From Takakia lepidozioides (taxonomy: Eukaryota; Streptophyta; Takakiopsida; Takakiales; Takakiaceae): a stretch of DNA of 64,000 bases. The position numbers were made by a program, and so were the translations under genes. The stretch is from NCBI GenBank assembly GCA_030704615.1, contig CM060732.1, forward strand, positions 4,218,001 through 4,282,000, in the 5' to 3' direction. A model generated the notes under the pieces. The model was given only the letters and a program-made list of their open reading frames with translations. It was not told where the DNA came from and did no database searches. Position 1 is the stretch's first letter. The number at the start of each line of letters is the position of its first letter. Positions 21,880-32,125 of the stretch are shown piece after piece.

Positions 21880-22570
21880 CATTTTAATCGGGGAGAAGAC
21901 TGTCAACAAATTTGCTGATGTTGTCTGAGAGAGTGCCACATACAATTGACCATGAGAGAATACCAGTGTTCGAAGATCTAGACCTACATGTTTTACAAAT
22001 TATCCTTGTGATCTGTTGATTGTCATAGCAAGAGTCATCTTCACAGGAAATTGTCTTCGAGTGAACTTAAAAAGGGTATTTCTGATGTAGTAGGTTGTAA
22101 TGTGATTTTGGGGATGAATGTTGTTTCTCCAGCACATGTACCAGTTAAAATGCGTGCCTCAATGACGCGATCACTGAGACGTGTGACTATGAGTCATGAG
22201 CCATTACAAGCCCACGTTTTGGAGCTACAACATGATTGGACATCCAACTTTAAGATTGAGCTTCGCAGGTGGCAATGCTGACAACTCTAAAGAATTGAGA
22301 TATTATGTAAGATACAAATTATGATTATCAGCACCTACCTCAAGAAGTGTTGAATCTGCACTGTGAAATGTTCGAAGAGCTCCTTAGAACATGTGGATTA
22401 TATCATTGTTGATACTGTCAACATCATTTTGAGTTATAATATGGTTCGATCTTTGAAGTATTCATCGTTGTATGAATTTATATCTCGAATACCGTTGTAG
22501 ACGGAGTCAATTAGTGACTATATATTTCGACCATGCACCATTCGTTGTGGAAGAGGAATGTTGTCATGCT
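21880..22570 (-). pseudogene. Helitron helicase C-terminal fragment
   Basis: On the minus strand, allowing frame changes, the sequence reads VYNGIRDINSYNDEYFKDR, then ADNHNLYLT, LPPAKLNLKVGCPIML, ARILTG, then RRQFPVKMTLAMTINRSQ and [19 protein letters not shown]. These are the last motifs of the Pif1-type helicase of plant RepHel proteins, where RRQFPVR...MTINKSQGQT and [12 protein letters not shown] are diagnostic. Stops interrupt several motifs, including one straight after MTINRSQG. The 5' side (to the right) is cut near 22600, where a different repeat begins. Only a decayed helicase end of a rolling-circle transposon is present. Confidence 0.8.
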
Positions 22571-22673
22571 CATTGACTTGAATGGTGATACTTCCAACTT
22601 GTAGCAGCCAGCTCGCGAACTGCCGATTTTCCAAAGATTCTTGAGCCAAACATATATTTTCTGTTAACTTTAA

Positions 22674-23030
22674 TAGAGAGAGAGAGAGAGAGAGAGAAGA
22701 CTCCGGCCAAAGCCGGCGTAACTAAGAGCCACTTCGCTTTACGGCTACTGTCCCTTTCGGGGGTGGGCCCTATAAAGAAAACAAGTGTCCACGTGACACC
22801 GGGTAACCAGGGGGAGGTAATAAGTAGGCTAGCGGTGCCTAGGGTACCCGGGGGTACCACAAAGGGGTTGGACTCAAGTTGTCGCTTGTTGGTGATGATG
22901 GCAGTGAGGGAGCGAAGCGCAATGAGGTGGATGGCTTAAAGCATTTGTGGATTAGGGGATAGGGATTTTAAGATTGTCGTGTAATGCGTTTATAGTAGGG
23001 TCTCCAACACCAGTAGGTAAGTGTTGGGAG
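22674..23030 (-). repeat. Dispersed repeat R1, copy 1, ending in a (GA)n tract
   Basis: A segment beginning with a GA microsatellite at 22674-22697 continues GACTCCGGCCAAAGCCGGC (a small hairpin), GTAACTAAGAGCCACTTC and GGGGGTGGGCCCTATA, then GAGGTGGATGGCTTAAAGCA. It is matched by 29683-30040. Read on the minus strand it would finish with a hairpin followed by a (TC)n tail, like the end of a short retroposon. Orientation is inferred from that tail. Confidence 0.7.
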
Positions 23031-23169
23031 ACAAGTAGGCGGGGAAGGCGTCAGGTGGCGACACCGTGGTGTTAACGAGGTCTACAAAAGAGGAAGGGGA
23101 AGGAAGTACCTCACATGGTGTTCGTGTGTGCCCCTCCAACAATCTCCCTACCTTGCGCTGGAGTGGTTG

Positions 23170-23830
23170 TCAATTATGGCTGGGACGACTCCTCTCCTCG
23201 TAGTGCCGTTGCGCCCATCGCCTTGAGTTCGGATTTTGACCCTGGCCGGGAAATTTCTTTTTGGCCTTAAGCCCACTTTTGGATATTCCATGTGCAATTT
23301 CTTCCTTTTCCTTCCCCAGGGCCGCGGCGCCTGGGTGGGGTATGTCGGTCATCGCCATACCACCAACCAGGGGTAGCGATCCCAATTGCGGGGTGCCTTC
23401 AATGATGGGGGGGTCTCTGGGGGACATCGCTGCCGCCTCCTATCCTTCCGAGCTCCTAATGACATTTTGGGGCGCGCTTGGCTCTGCTGCCTTTGCCCCT
23501 TCTAACAGCAGCTGCCCTTCTCGTAACCCCCTGGTCATCCGCAGTCTTTTGCCAGGGCTCTTGGTTTTGCCGGATGAGACTCGCGGGAATCTTTATTCTC
23601 ATGACCCCTTCTTCCTCTTCATCTTCCTCATCCCTGGATAGTTCGCAGGCGTCCACCGAGCTTGCATACGTGGCTATCTCCTGTGTGGTGGCACATGACC
23701 GTGCGGGTTCCCTCCGCCGTTTCCCCTGCGTCGGAAGGCGGTACCCATTTCTTCAAAAATGCCTCAATGTCGTGGGTTAGTTCCTTGGCCTTCTCATCCC
23801 GGTAGCGAATCATCCCCAACCGCCTCTATG
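23170..23830 (-). pseudogene. Decayed coding sequence of unknown type
   Basis: Minus-strand frames carry MIRYRDEKAKELTHDIEAF and LKKWVPPSDAGETAEG (23628-23819), an acidic run SRDEEDEEEEG (23456-23656) and GKEKEEIAHGISKSGLKAKK (23170-23427). They are in different frames, suggesting one protein broken by frameshifts. Charged, disordered composition resembles retrotransposon gag regions, but no diagnostic motif was found. Confidence 0.3.
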
Positions 23831-23879
23831 TTGACGCGGGCGGAGGAAGTTGATGCCCAGATGAAAAAATGAGCCCTCG

Positions 23880-24980
23880 AAGCTCAGACAAAACAAAGAC
23901 AGGAAGTCAAGCCATGCCCTCCACAAGCTCCCCAGCGACGGAAACAACGGCGTAGGCCTTTGAGAAGCAGGTCTTGGCGTTGCAGTCATATAGTAAACAA
24001 CTGGAGGAATTCGAGACAACCAAAAAAAGACTTGGCATACTTATGGCAGGGCTTTGAACGATTGAGGGAGGAAAAACATGAACTGGAACAAAGTCAGCAC
24101 TCCCACGCGCAGAAGAGCACCAGTACTAGCAGGAACTGGAAAAGGCACAGTTGGACTTAGCCGAATCGAGATTGGCAGCTACAAAGACGATTGAGAAATA
24201 CGAGGGATAGTCAAAGACCAGGGGCAGGAAATAGAGGCGCTACAAACCCAACTACAGGATAGGGACAACGCATGGGAGATGGCTCGCCACGAAGTCGTCT
24301 ACTACGAAGGGCAGTTCCAGCCCGAGAGAGGGTACGATGGCAGGAGTACGGCGCTAGAGCAGAGCAGACGTACAGAGCTCTGCGGTGGTCCAACAATGCG
24401 GTGGCCATTTTGCAGAGGGATATGGTGCGCTGGAGGGCCCGCGGACTGTGGACAAACAAGTTTTGGGAAGAGTTGGCCATCCGAAGAGCTGGAGACATCA
24501 CTAGGGAGGCTGGTACGAACAAAGAAGCGCCAACGGGAAGGTTAGAATAGGAGTGACAATTCGAAGAATGGAGCAGAACGTACTTAGAATTGATCGCCTC
24601 CGAAGCACAGGCGTGCAAAATTACTTTGGAAGGGCTCTACGAAGAGCTTGGGATAAGTATGGAGGACCTACAGATGAAGAACATCTCCCTTGCTGTTCCT
24701 TCGTACGAACTTGGCCCGCCCTTGCGAATGAGGGGAGCCCTTCTCTTTGCCCTCATTAGACGACGCGTCCAATTCCTCTCTGCTAACTCCCAGAAGGCTC
24801 TTGCCCGGTGTGGTGTCCTCATCATTTTGTTCATCGTTGCTGAGGTCAATCCTCTGGCTTGCGACCCTCTGGGAGCAACCTTTCCCAACTGGGCATATGT
24901 CCCAGTCTTGCCCGTTCGCTCGCAGGCATCTCCTCCCATCGTTTCAGTAGATGTTGTTCGAGGGGACCCCAACGAAGGAT
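23880..24980 (+). pseudogene. Decayed coiled-coil coding sequence
   Basis: Across frames the plus strand reads QSYSKQLEEFETTKKRLG, ERLREEKHELEQSQHSHAQ, LEKAQLDLAESRLAATKTI, EALQTQLQDRDNAWEMA and LIASEAQACKITLEGLYEE (24590 onward), a long heptad-type coiled coil interrupted by stops and frame changes. Such regions occur in gag-like proteins of plant LTR elements. It abuts CACTA copy 2 at about 25110. No domain identifies it further. Confidence 0.4.
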
Positions 24981-25114
24981 AATATGCTTACTTGGGTCCG
25001 TCTTCTTGTTCTTAATCTCCCTCATGCCCCTTTGGAGACCTTCAAACAACACCCTTGCCCAATTCACCTTCTCGGTTTCTACCAACACCATGCACTTCAT
25101 CAATGCCGGCTGAA

Positions 25115-27133
25115 TGAGGTGCAGCGTCCCGACATTGGATGCTAATTCACTTGACCAGATGGCCTGACAATCTTTTCAGATGAGAGGCATATTGCTTTGG
25201 ACAATGCATGATTATTCAAGTATGTTCCCTAAGAACCATGCATTTACTTTCCAAGGGATATTGATGAGGATTGGGATTGATTGAAGTTGGGGCTAATTAT
25301 ATCAACATTGCAGTCACAGTAGTGGCGACAGTCTTGTGCACCGTAGTGGGCTAGATGGCACTATGGGCCATCCACATGACAACTTTTCCTCTTCGCTAAT
25401 TGTGGGATGTCTACAAGACTATCTGTTTGTTCGGGGCTAAGCACCAAAGGGTACCACGCATGCCTGCATTGTGGCGATGAACTTGATACACATAGCTCCC
25501 GCAATCTTCGCAAGATGGTGTATCCCAACTACCGCAAGTTTCTTCCTATGAACCATCCATGGAGAAGAAGAGACAAAAACTTGTTTGATGGCAAAGAGGA
25601 GTTACGTACCCCCCTGTGACACCATCCAAGCAGTTTTGGGAAGACCGATGGAAGGAGGCCGATGCGGAGGGGTCCGGTGAAGTGGACGTGCCTGGCATGA
25701 AGCGACTTTCAATCTTCTACAAGTTGTCATATTGGGCGGTACATATTCCACAAAAACACCATCAATATTATTATGCATACATGTGATATTGCACATTTTG
25801 TATGATTCCCATTTGTCACTTTCACGTCAAAATATTTGTGTAAGAATTTGTGGGTGGGGATATACATAAGACCTAAAGATTCGTCATCTTCTAGATCCCA
25901 TGTATATTGAGAAAAATGTTTGTTCATCCTTTTTTCGTGTTTTGAATGGCACGCCGGCAAAGAAGGGAGTGGTTGCAAAAGGAGATTCTCTCAACAATCG
26001 AAAAAAGCTTGAGGAGCAATGTCGCATGCCACATTTATGGGCCGAAGAAAATGGTGTGGACCCAAATGGTGGTGTACGGTGGAAGTATAGGCCAACACCT
26101 TGGCAATGGACAAAGGAGGAATACAAGAAAGTGAGAGCCACCATATGTGCTATCCAGAGACCAACCGGGTATGGATCATCCCGCCATACAAAATTCAGTG
26201 AAGACACAGTGCATGGTTTGAAGTCTCGTGACTACCATAATATATTGCAAGACATCTAGCTACTTGCAATATGTAGGACATTAACTCCCGAGGTTCACGA
26301 GATAATCTATAGATTGGGAGACTTGTTCTAGTAGGACATTGCCAGGGGCCCCTCTCAATTCGCGACCTCCTACACCTCGGTTTGGGTTCACGGTCGTCAT
26401 TTCTGCATTCGTGCTCTTGACATGAAGCGCAAAACAACATTTGATTCTGGCTTGTGTGCCACATATTGGCAAGACTTTGTGTCAAGCAGTACAAGAGATA
26501 CACGACCTACACGGAGCACACTCGAGTACATTGGAGAGCTTGAGAGCATACTCCAACTTCAGTATACAAGGTACCAGCCTCTTCTCTTCAAGGGAAGGTG
26601 GTTCCAACCACATCTTGTGGGGCCTCCGCAACACTAGTGCAAGATGAGAGTGGTTTCATGCGCGTCAATGCAGATAGGTTCATGCCTACTCATCGTATGT
26701 CTGATGAACCTTTTGCATGGCCTTCAGACATGGAGCAAGTATCCTTCTGCCAAGACAAAACAAGATCGAGAAATTGGAAGGTGGTTGTGCATGCACAGCC
26801 AAGAGGAAGACATGTATCTATCATAGTCACGGATCTACATGGGGCGAGGCAGATGCGAAGGAGGAAGAGACTGGTCATAATGATGCTGATGTTGGAGGTT
26901 GGATAGAGGGGGTACAAGAGGATGGTGACGCCCCGGACAATGCACCTCGGACCCCATATGATGAAGCTCCATCAGATACAGATGTTGGAAAAGGAGATGA
27001 AGACATGGCCATTGAAAACGAGATGGAAGATGATTCAGATGTATCTTTTGCTGACCCGGCCATTGATGACAATGACTCTGATTCGCAAGAAGATTTGCAG
27101 CTTGATGAGGACGAAGAAGCTCTGGATAAATGA
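25115..27133 (+). mobile_element. CACTA (En/Spm) transposon copy 2 with internal deletion
   Basis: This copy matches copy 1 from the block near TTTTCAGATGAGAGGCAT onward. Tnp2 blocks are YHACLHCGDELD (25450) and MYIEKNVCSSFFRVLNG with LEEQCRMPHLWAEENG (25900-26260). The DUF4218 domain is cut just after its start at about 26335 and joined directly to DUF4216 (SQFATSYTSVWVHGRHFCI). DUF4216 then runs on: FKGRWFQPH, DESGFMRVNADRF, KVVVHAQPR. An acidic C-terminal tail (26717-27133) ends at a TGA. Relative to copy 1 the deletion removes the sequence corresponding to about 12470-13225. Multiple frameshifts make it non-functional. Confidence 0.85.
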
Positions 27134-27480
27134 TCTTTTATTTAGACCGGCCTCACTTTGTACTTCACAATGTACATCGTTTGCTTTTGTAAAGTGTAAT
27201 ATATCAGTTTATATAAAATATTTATAAACTTTTATTGATCTCAAGTGTCATCTCCAACTCTACTCGGCCTCCCCCGGTGATTTACATCTATGCCCTCCGG
27301 CATAGCTGCTCTAGTCGACCCTTGTCTTTTCATGACCTCGGCCCTCTCCCTCTCCCTCTCCATCTCCCCACTCCTACCCTAGCTTTCCCCCCCTCATTCC
27401 CTCTCCCTTAATTTCTGTTATTTTCCATCCCATCCCCAGTACTTTGGCCCCGGCTGATCACCTTCCGGCCTGGCCGCTTC
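27134..27480. other. AT-rich then CT-rich spacer after CACTA copy 2
   Basis: 27170-27235 is AT-rich with several AATAAA-like tracts (TATAAAATATTTATAAAC), plausible as polyadenylation or terminal sequence of the transposon. 27240-27480 is CT-rich (CTCTCCCTCTCCCTCTCC). No gene and no clear terminal inverted repeat are visible. Confidence 0.45.
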
Positions 27481-27539
27481 CGGCATGATGTCACGGCCGG
27501 CCATTAAATCCCCGCCTCTTTGGCTCAAGCAAAAAGCAG

Positions 27540-27945
27540 CCCCCCTGCGACCCCCTTCTGTCGCAACAAGAAGCGGGTGTCGCGACCCCCCTTGCTACCC
27601 CTTATGCAACGCCCGGCCGTCGCAGCTCCCGGCAGGGTTGGGGCCCCCTCTTCCCCTTCATGCCACCTTGCGACGGTGGGGCGTCGCAGACCACCCCAAC
27701 ACGCTGGGCCCGACATCGCGTCGTCGCCCCTTGGGGGCCCCCTCTTCCCTGTCACACCATCGTGCGACGTCCGGGCGTCGCAGCCTGGCCCCGACGCTTG
27801 GTCCGCCGGATCTGCGACGCCCAGGCGTTGCAACTCCACCGGGCCCGACGGATTTCGACGGTTGGGCATCGCCGGCGGGGCCGCGGTGCCGCTGTTGCAG
27901 GCTCAGTGCCACACCTACCATCGGGCCGCGGACTGGCGTCGCTAA
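27540..27945. repeat. GC-rich TGCGACG...CGTCGCA stem repeats
   Basis: Several short inverted pairs with TGCGAC/GTCGCA arms occur, for example 27547-27565, 27667-27687, 27766-27784 and 27811-27830, and others more decayed. Spacing is about 45-100 bp. The GC-rich overlapping frames on both strands (about 100-214 codons) are compositional and have no recognisable domain. Confidence 0.6.
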
Positions 27946-28299
27946 CACAACACCCCCCCCCCCCCTTTCCCCCATTTCTTGTAGTGTCTGATTTGGTGTG
28001 GGCGTTCTTTTGAGCTTGAGTGATTTCTTCTACCAGCTTGAGAGCAGCATTGAAGACGGAGGAGAGGTGGCGTCTGTTGCCACTTTCGCCAAAGTCCTCG
28101 GGGAGCTGTGGTCCTGACAACCAAGATAAGAAGGAGACAAGTTCTAGCATCCGGCATTTTAATGTTAGTATACCGCATGGTAGGCAACAGCTGAATGGAA
28201 TAATTACCGCTGGTACAAGGAAAGAGCCAAAATAGATAGAGGAGTCAGAGTGAAGCATGAGATCATGCAAAGATTGAGCAAGGAAGATTTCACTGATTT

Positions 28300-29742
28300 T
28301 GGCCAGGAGAACTGTCATCTCCTTTCCAGGGGATAACAGGGAGATGTCCTCTGGGAAGATCCAAGAACTGATGAAGGTGTTGGCTCCCGTTGCCAAAATA
28401 GCCGGAGTACCTTTTGGGAACCCAAAAACAATGGGAGTAACATGAATGGCAACAGCCAGCGGCCTTCGGGCGAAAAGTCGTCAGGAAGCAGCAATGGCTG
28501 AAAGGACTTCAGCCTACTGCAAAATGAAGCTAGGTTTTCATCAGCTCCTTTTGCCAACTGAAAGTTAGCAGCTTCAGCCCTGGAGCGGGAAGAGGTGGCA
28601 ACCGCGGATGAAACCAGCATGTTCCGAGGGCTGAGAGCCTAAGGAGAGGGGGTGGACAGCATCCTGGATCTTTTAGATGGCTACTGTTTGCCGGGGGAGA
28701 TCTTGTCGCGGGGGTGATTTGTCCGCACCAACTGCAACCGCTCCTGGGAGCCAAACTCTGCACCATTAACTTGAGTGCTGGGAACAGAAGGAGAGCAATG
28801 GTTACCAGCTTTCGCATCTTTCAGTGAGGGGCAGTCAGCTTTTGACATGCCCCTCTTTGTTACACAGATGACAAATAATGTATAAGCATTCCTCCACAAC
28901 AACAACAGTAATAAAAGAGTTGTCCAGGGTAGGTAGTTTGAGGGAAGCCCCAGTGACTGAGGAGTCTGGCATCCAGACCACAATCTTGGGGACTTCGGAG
29001 TCCCAAGCCACTTCAAAAGCAATATCCGAGTCAAGGGAACAGAAGATCAGTTTCTTCAAAGTCATGAACATTCATAGAGCTAATATAAGCACCAAAATGT
29101 GCCCCGATTTCAGGTAAGTAGTTCCCTGGCAGATAGGGTAGGGCAATCACTTGGTTTGCAAGTAATGCCAAGTTTATGGCCCCAATCGAAAGACCAGGGA
29201 AAAATGTGAACCCGATATCGAGATCTCTTGACATTGAACTTCAATGCTTTAGTGGCAAAATCCACCAAGCTGAACATGATGATGAAGAAGAAGAAGCCTC
29301 GCCAAAGGGGGTGACAAAAATGTGGGGTGAGTCCGCCATCAGCACCCAAGTGCTTGATAGTCCATCTTCGCACCCAGTGTCTATCTCGAATTCGTCCGGG
29401 AAAATGCAACAGAATATCCTGTTGGGCAAGCACGTTCGAGTGACTTTTGATGATGTCCATGTTTAATTGTAAAACAGATTGATTTTCTTGAAGCAGAGGA
29501 GCTTCCTTACTCCAAACTTCAACGGCTTTGCTAGACGAAGCATTCAGAATGGGGGAATTACCAAGAACCCCTGGACCGTAGTGTTTGCCACCAGTCCAAT
29601 ATTGTCGCCTATGGTCCTTGTAAGATCTGTTGCCTCGGTACAAGTTTCCTCTAGGGGGGCCTTCCGGCACAGCAGAGGCAAGAGAGAGAGAGAGAGAGAG
29701 AGAGAGAAGACTCCGGCCGAAGCCGGCATAACTAAGAGCCAC
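28300..29742 (-). pseudogene. LINE-type retrotransposon ORF1 remnant (zinc knuckle)
   Basis: From right to left the minus strand reads VDFATKALKFNVKRSRYRVH and FPWSFDWGHKLG (29250-29150), IALPYLPGNYLPEIGAHFGAY (29140-29080), PKIVVWMPDSSVTGASLKLP and ECLYIICHLCNKEGHVKS (28990-28840). The last matches the CxxCxxxGHxxxxC knuckle, with the final Cys in another frame (KADCPSLK). This order, an RNA-binding-type domain then a CCHC knuckle, is that of plant LINE ORF1 proteins. At least two frameshifts are needed. Further frames to about 28300 are of uncertain relation. Confidence 0.55.
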
Positions 29743-30040
29743 TTCACCTTGCGGCTATTGCCCCCTATCGGGGGTGGGCCCTATGGTAAACACAGGTGTC
29801 CTATGGGACACCTAGTAACTAGGGATATGTGTTCTATGGTGTCAGAGAATAGGGGGGGCACCCCCCGAGGGGTGCCCCAAAGGTGTCTAGGGTAGTGTTG
29901 TAGGGTTGGATTTTAGTTTTCGTTTATTGGTGATGATAGTTGTGGTTGTGAGGTGGATGGCTTGGAAACATTTGTGAATAGGGGAGATAGGGATTTGAAA
30001 GTTGTTGTGTATGTCATTAATGCTGGCATTATGTATTCCA
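29683..30040 (-). repeat. Dispersed repeat R1, copy 2
   Basis: Second copy of the GA-tailed repeat: (GA)n at 29683-29707, GACTCCGGCCGAAGCCGGC hairpin, GTAACTAAGAGCC-like sequence (here ATAACTAAGAGCC), GGGGGTGGGCCCTAT and GAGGTGGATGGCTTGGAA. It overlaps the N-terminal end of the minus-strand LINE frame, so the leucine/serine-rich start of that frame is repeat-derived. Confidence 0.7.
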
Positions 30041-30059
30041 TCTCTAGTACCTGCCGTGA

Positions 30060-30740
30060 TGACGGTTAGAGGGCTGGTGCACCATCCTCGTCGGCGAATA
30101 GTGAGGATGAGTGGGACATATTTTTGCCGTTTTTCCAGGATAGAGTCATGTGGGTAGCGGTCATGTGGCAGTATGTGAATTCTATGAAGTGGATTGTGAT
30201 TGATGGGGAGGGTGTGTTAGGAGGTAGGGTGGTTATGGGTAAGCCCTGTGCCAGTAGAATATCTGGGCAGAGTCTAGCTGGACATGTGCATGGTCGAGAA
30301 GTACATGTGCACAGAAGCAGCCATGGTGGGACAGTGTGATCAGGTATGTGCCAGCGTTTAGGAGTGTGAACCATCTGGTTTCAACACGACTGAGAAGTAG
30401 TTTGTGAATATGTCAGACTGTGGCGAGTGATATGGAGGCCATGTATAATGGGATGTGTACATTGACTAAGTAGGTGTGGCCAAGTGTCACGTTCTTAATG
30501 GGTGTGTGAGCAGAGTCGGCAGTATGGGGATGGATAAAGACGTGGCCAGAAGATGTGCTCGCGCTGGTGGCCCATATACTGGGCATATCTGAATTTAAGG
30601 GTTTGGCGGATTTGTGCATCTGTGGTGGTTTTGGTGTTCCAAAAGTGGTTTGATAGTTTATGGTGTAGCAACGTGGATTGTGTCCACTTCTGAATATGGA
30701 CCTCGCTTCTTAAACCCTCCTCCGCCTTAGCATCCACATA
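30060..30740 (-). pseudogene. LINE reverse-transcriptase C-terminal fragment
   Basis: The minus strand encodes HKLSNHFWNTKTTTDAQIRQ, LKFRYAQYMGHQREHIFWP and YCRLCSHTH followed by HLLSQCTHP, the zinc-knuckle type CxxC...HLLxxC end of non-LTR retrotransposon reverse transcriptases. After it come RPCTCPARLCPDILLAQGLP and TIHFIEFTYC (30066-30374). Frames shift at about 30510. It lies upstream, in minus-strand sense, of the ORF1 remnant and so is the 3' end of a different LINE copy. Dead element. Confidence 0.65.
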
Positions 30741-30964
30741 TGGTTGGACCCGAACGCGTTGTAGACAGTCCCTTTTCTACGCTGGCCATTATGCCATTTG
30801 AGACACTCATATCCATGGCTCCTCTGCCCGAGCATTTGCTACTACCGCCGCATAGGGACGAAGAACGTAGCTCTTCTCCGGGGTATGTATCTCCGCAATC
30901 CGTTCCCGAAGTGTCAGAGTTCGCAATTTCAACCAAAAAAACATTCTGACCTCTATCTCGAACC

Positions 30965-31235
30965 CCAACCTAATAGTCGGCACCGAGTATTATTCCAACA
31001 TCTGTCACAACTCCTTGTTAATAGTTGTCACCGACTATGACTCTGGCGTCTGGGGCAAGCCCGGGTAGTCGGCAACGACTTCTATAGTTGGAGTATCCAC
31101 TCGGCGATTCATCCTCATACTTCACAAATCGATGATCATAATGACTTCTATTACACACTAAGGTTATTTGTGATGAAAAAATTAGAGAACTTGTACAAAC
31201 CAATGGTCAGATAGTGCATAGTCGGCACAGACCTA
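30965..31235. repeat. TAGTCGGCACCGACTA-type palindromes
   Basis: Copies and half-copies occur at about 30975 (TAGTCGGCACCGAGTATTA), 31023 (AGTTGTCACCGACTATG), 31066 (TAGTCGGCAACGACT) and 31219 (TAGTCGGCACAGAC). They belong to the family that is abundant at 52-59 kb. The intervals are about 45-50 bp for the first three. Confidence 0.7.
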
Positions 31236-31321
31236 AAGGACCTGACTCCAAAGAGGAAATGTATATTTGGACAAAGCTGTCGAATGCCTCTGTCATTGAC
31301 ATGAGCATAGAAGCTAAATTA

Positions 31322-31690
31322 TGCGACCACCTCTTTGCTGATTAAAAAAAATAAAATATGCAACCACCCCCCTGCTGGTGGTCGCACCCATTAAAAAAAA
31401 TAAAAAAAATCTGCGACCACCCCCCTGCTGGTCGCACCCATTAAAAAATTAAAAAAATCTGCGACCACCCCCCTGCTGGTGGTCGCACCCATTAAAAAAA
31501 ATAAACAAATCTTCGACCACCCCCCTGCTGGTGGTCGCACCCATTAAAAAAAGTAAACAAATCTGCGACCACCCCCCTGCTGGTGGTCGCACCTATTAAA
31601 AAAAATTCTGCGACCACCCCCTGCTGGTGGTCGCACATAATAAAGAAAAGAAAAAAAGATGCGACCACCCCTGCTGGCGGTCGCAGCTAT
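31322..31690. repeat. Array VI: GCGACCACC hairpins separated by A-rich spacers
   Basis: Eight units start at about 31322, 31360, 31413, 31461, 31513, 31565, 31610 and 31661. Each carries GCGACCACC, a CCCCTGCT loop and GGTGGTCGC, a strong stem, followed by a spacer of the type ACCCATTAAAAAAAATAAA. Pitch is mostly 45-53 bp. The array lies directly upstream of the TATA box at 31757. Confidence 0.93.
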
Positions 31691-31756
31691 GAATAGCGTG
31701 CGCAGTCATGATGACAGCGCGCGCCCCGAGTGTGGAGGGGGGGTGTGGAGGGGGGG

Positions 31757-31764
31757 TTTATAAG
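31757..31764 (+). promoter_or_regulatory. Probable TATA box
   Basis: TTTATAAG stands between the hairpin array and an open frame beginning at 32126, in the context GGGGGGTTTATAAGGCC, and is followed by a CT-rich stretch (TTCTCTCCCTCACTTTTC) where a plant transcription start would be expected about 30 bp downstream. The 5' leader would be about 330 bp or contain an intron. Confidence 0.5.
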
Positions 31765-32125
31765 GCCTTGGAGGCCATTCTCTCCCTCACTTTTCTCTAC
31801 ACCATAACTTGGTGGGCGATGGGATGTTGCATTCCTTGTCATTGAGTCCAAGTGGAGAGGGGTGCTATTGGTTGGGTGAGGGTATTCTGGGCCGTTGGAT
31901 TCTACGAAATCGATGTTGAGTACCTCCCGGGAAGCTCTCCTCTAGCACCCACGTTTTTTTCATTGCACATTGCGTCATATCACTTAGAACTGCCGAGGGA
32001 GTGACACATGCCTCTAGTACTTGGGGAGGATTCATTAGGGAGTAGGATTAGGTACGATTTAGGAGGGTTGGGAGAGCATTTTTCTTAGCAAACACCTGTC
32101 GAGTAAAGGTAAGCCAAAGCCATAA

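Noticed and set aside
27485-28013. Several GC-rich frames of 100-214 codons on both strands
   Set aside because: They overlap one another in most frames, are Pro/Arg/Gly-rich by composition, and coincide with the TGCGACG stem repeats; no domain is visible.
29544-29747. Signal-peptide-like leucine/serine N-terminus of the minus-strand frame
   Set aside because: The LSLSLSL run is only the translated (GA)n microsatellite of repeat R1.
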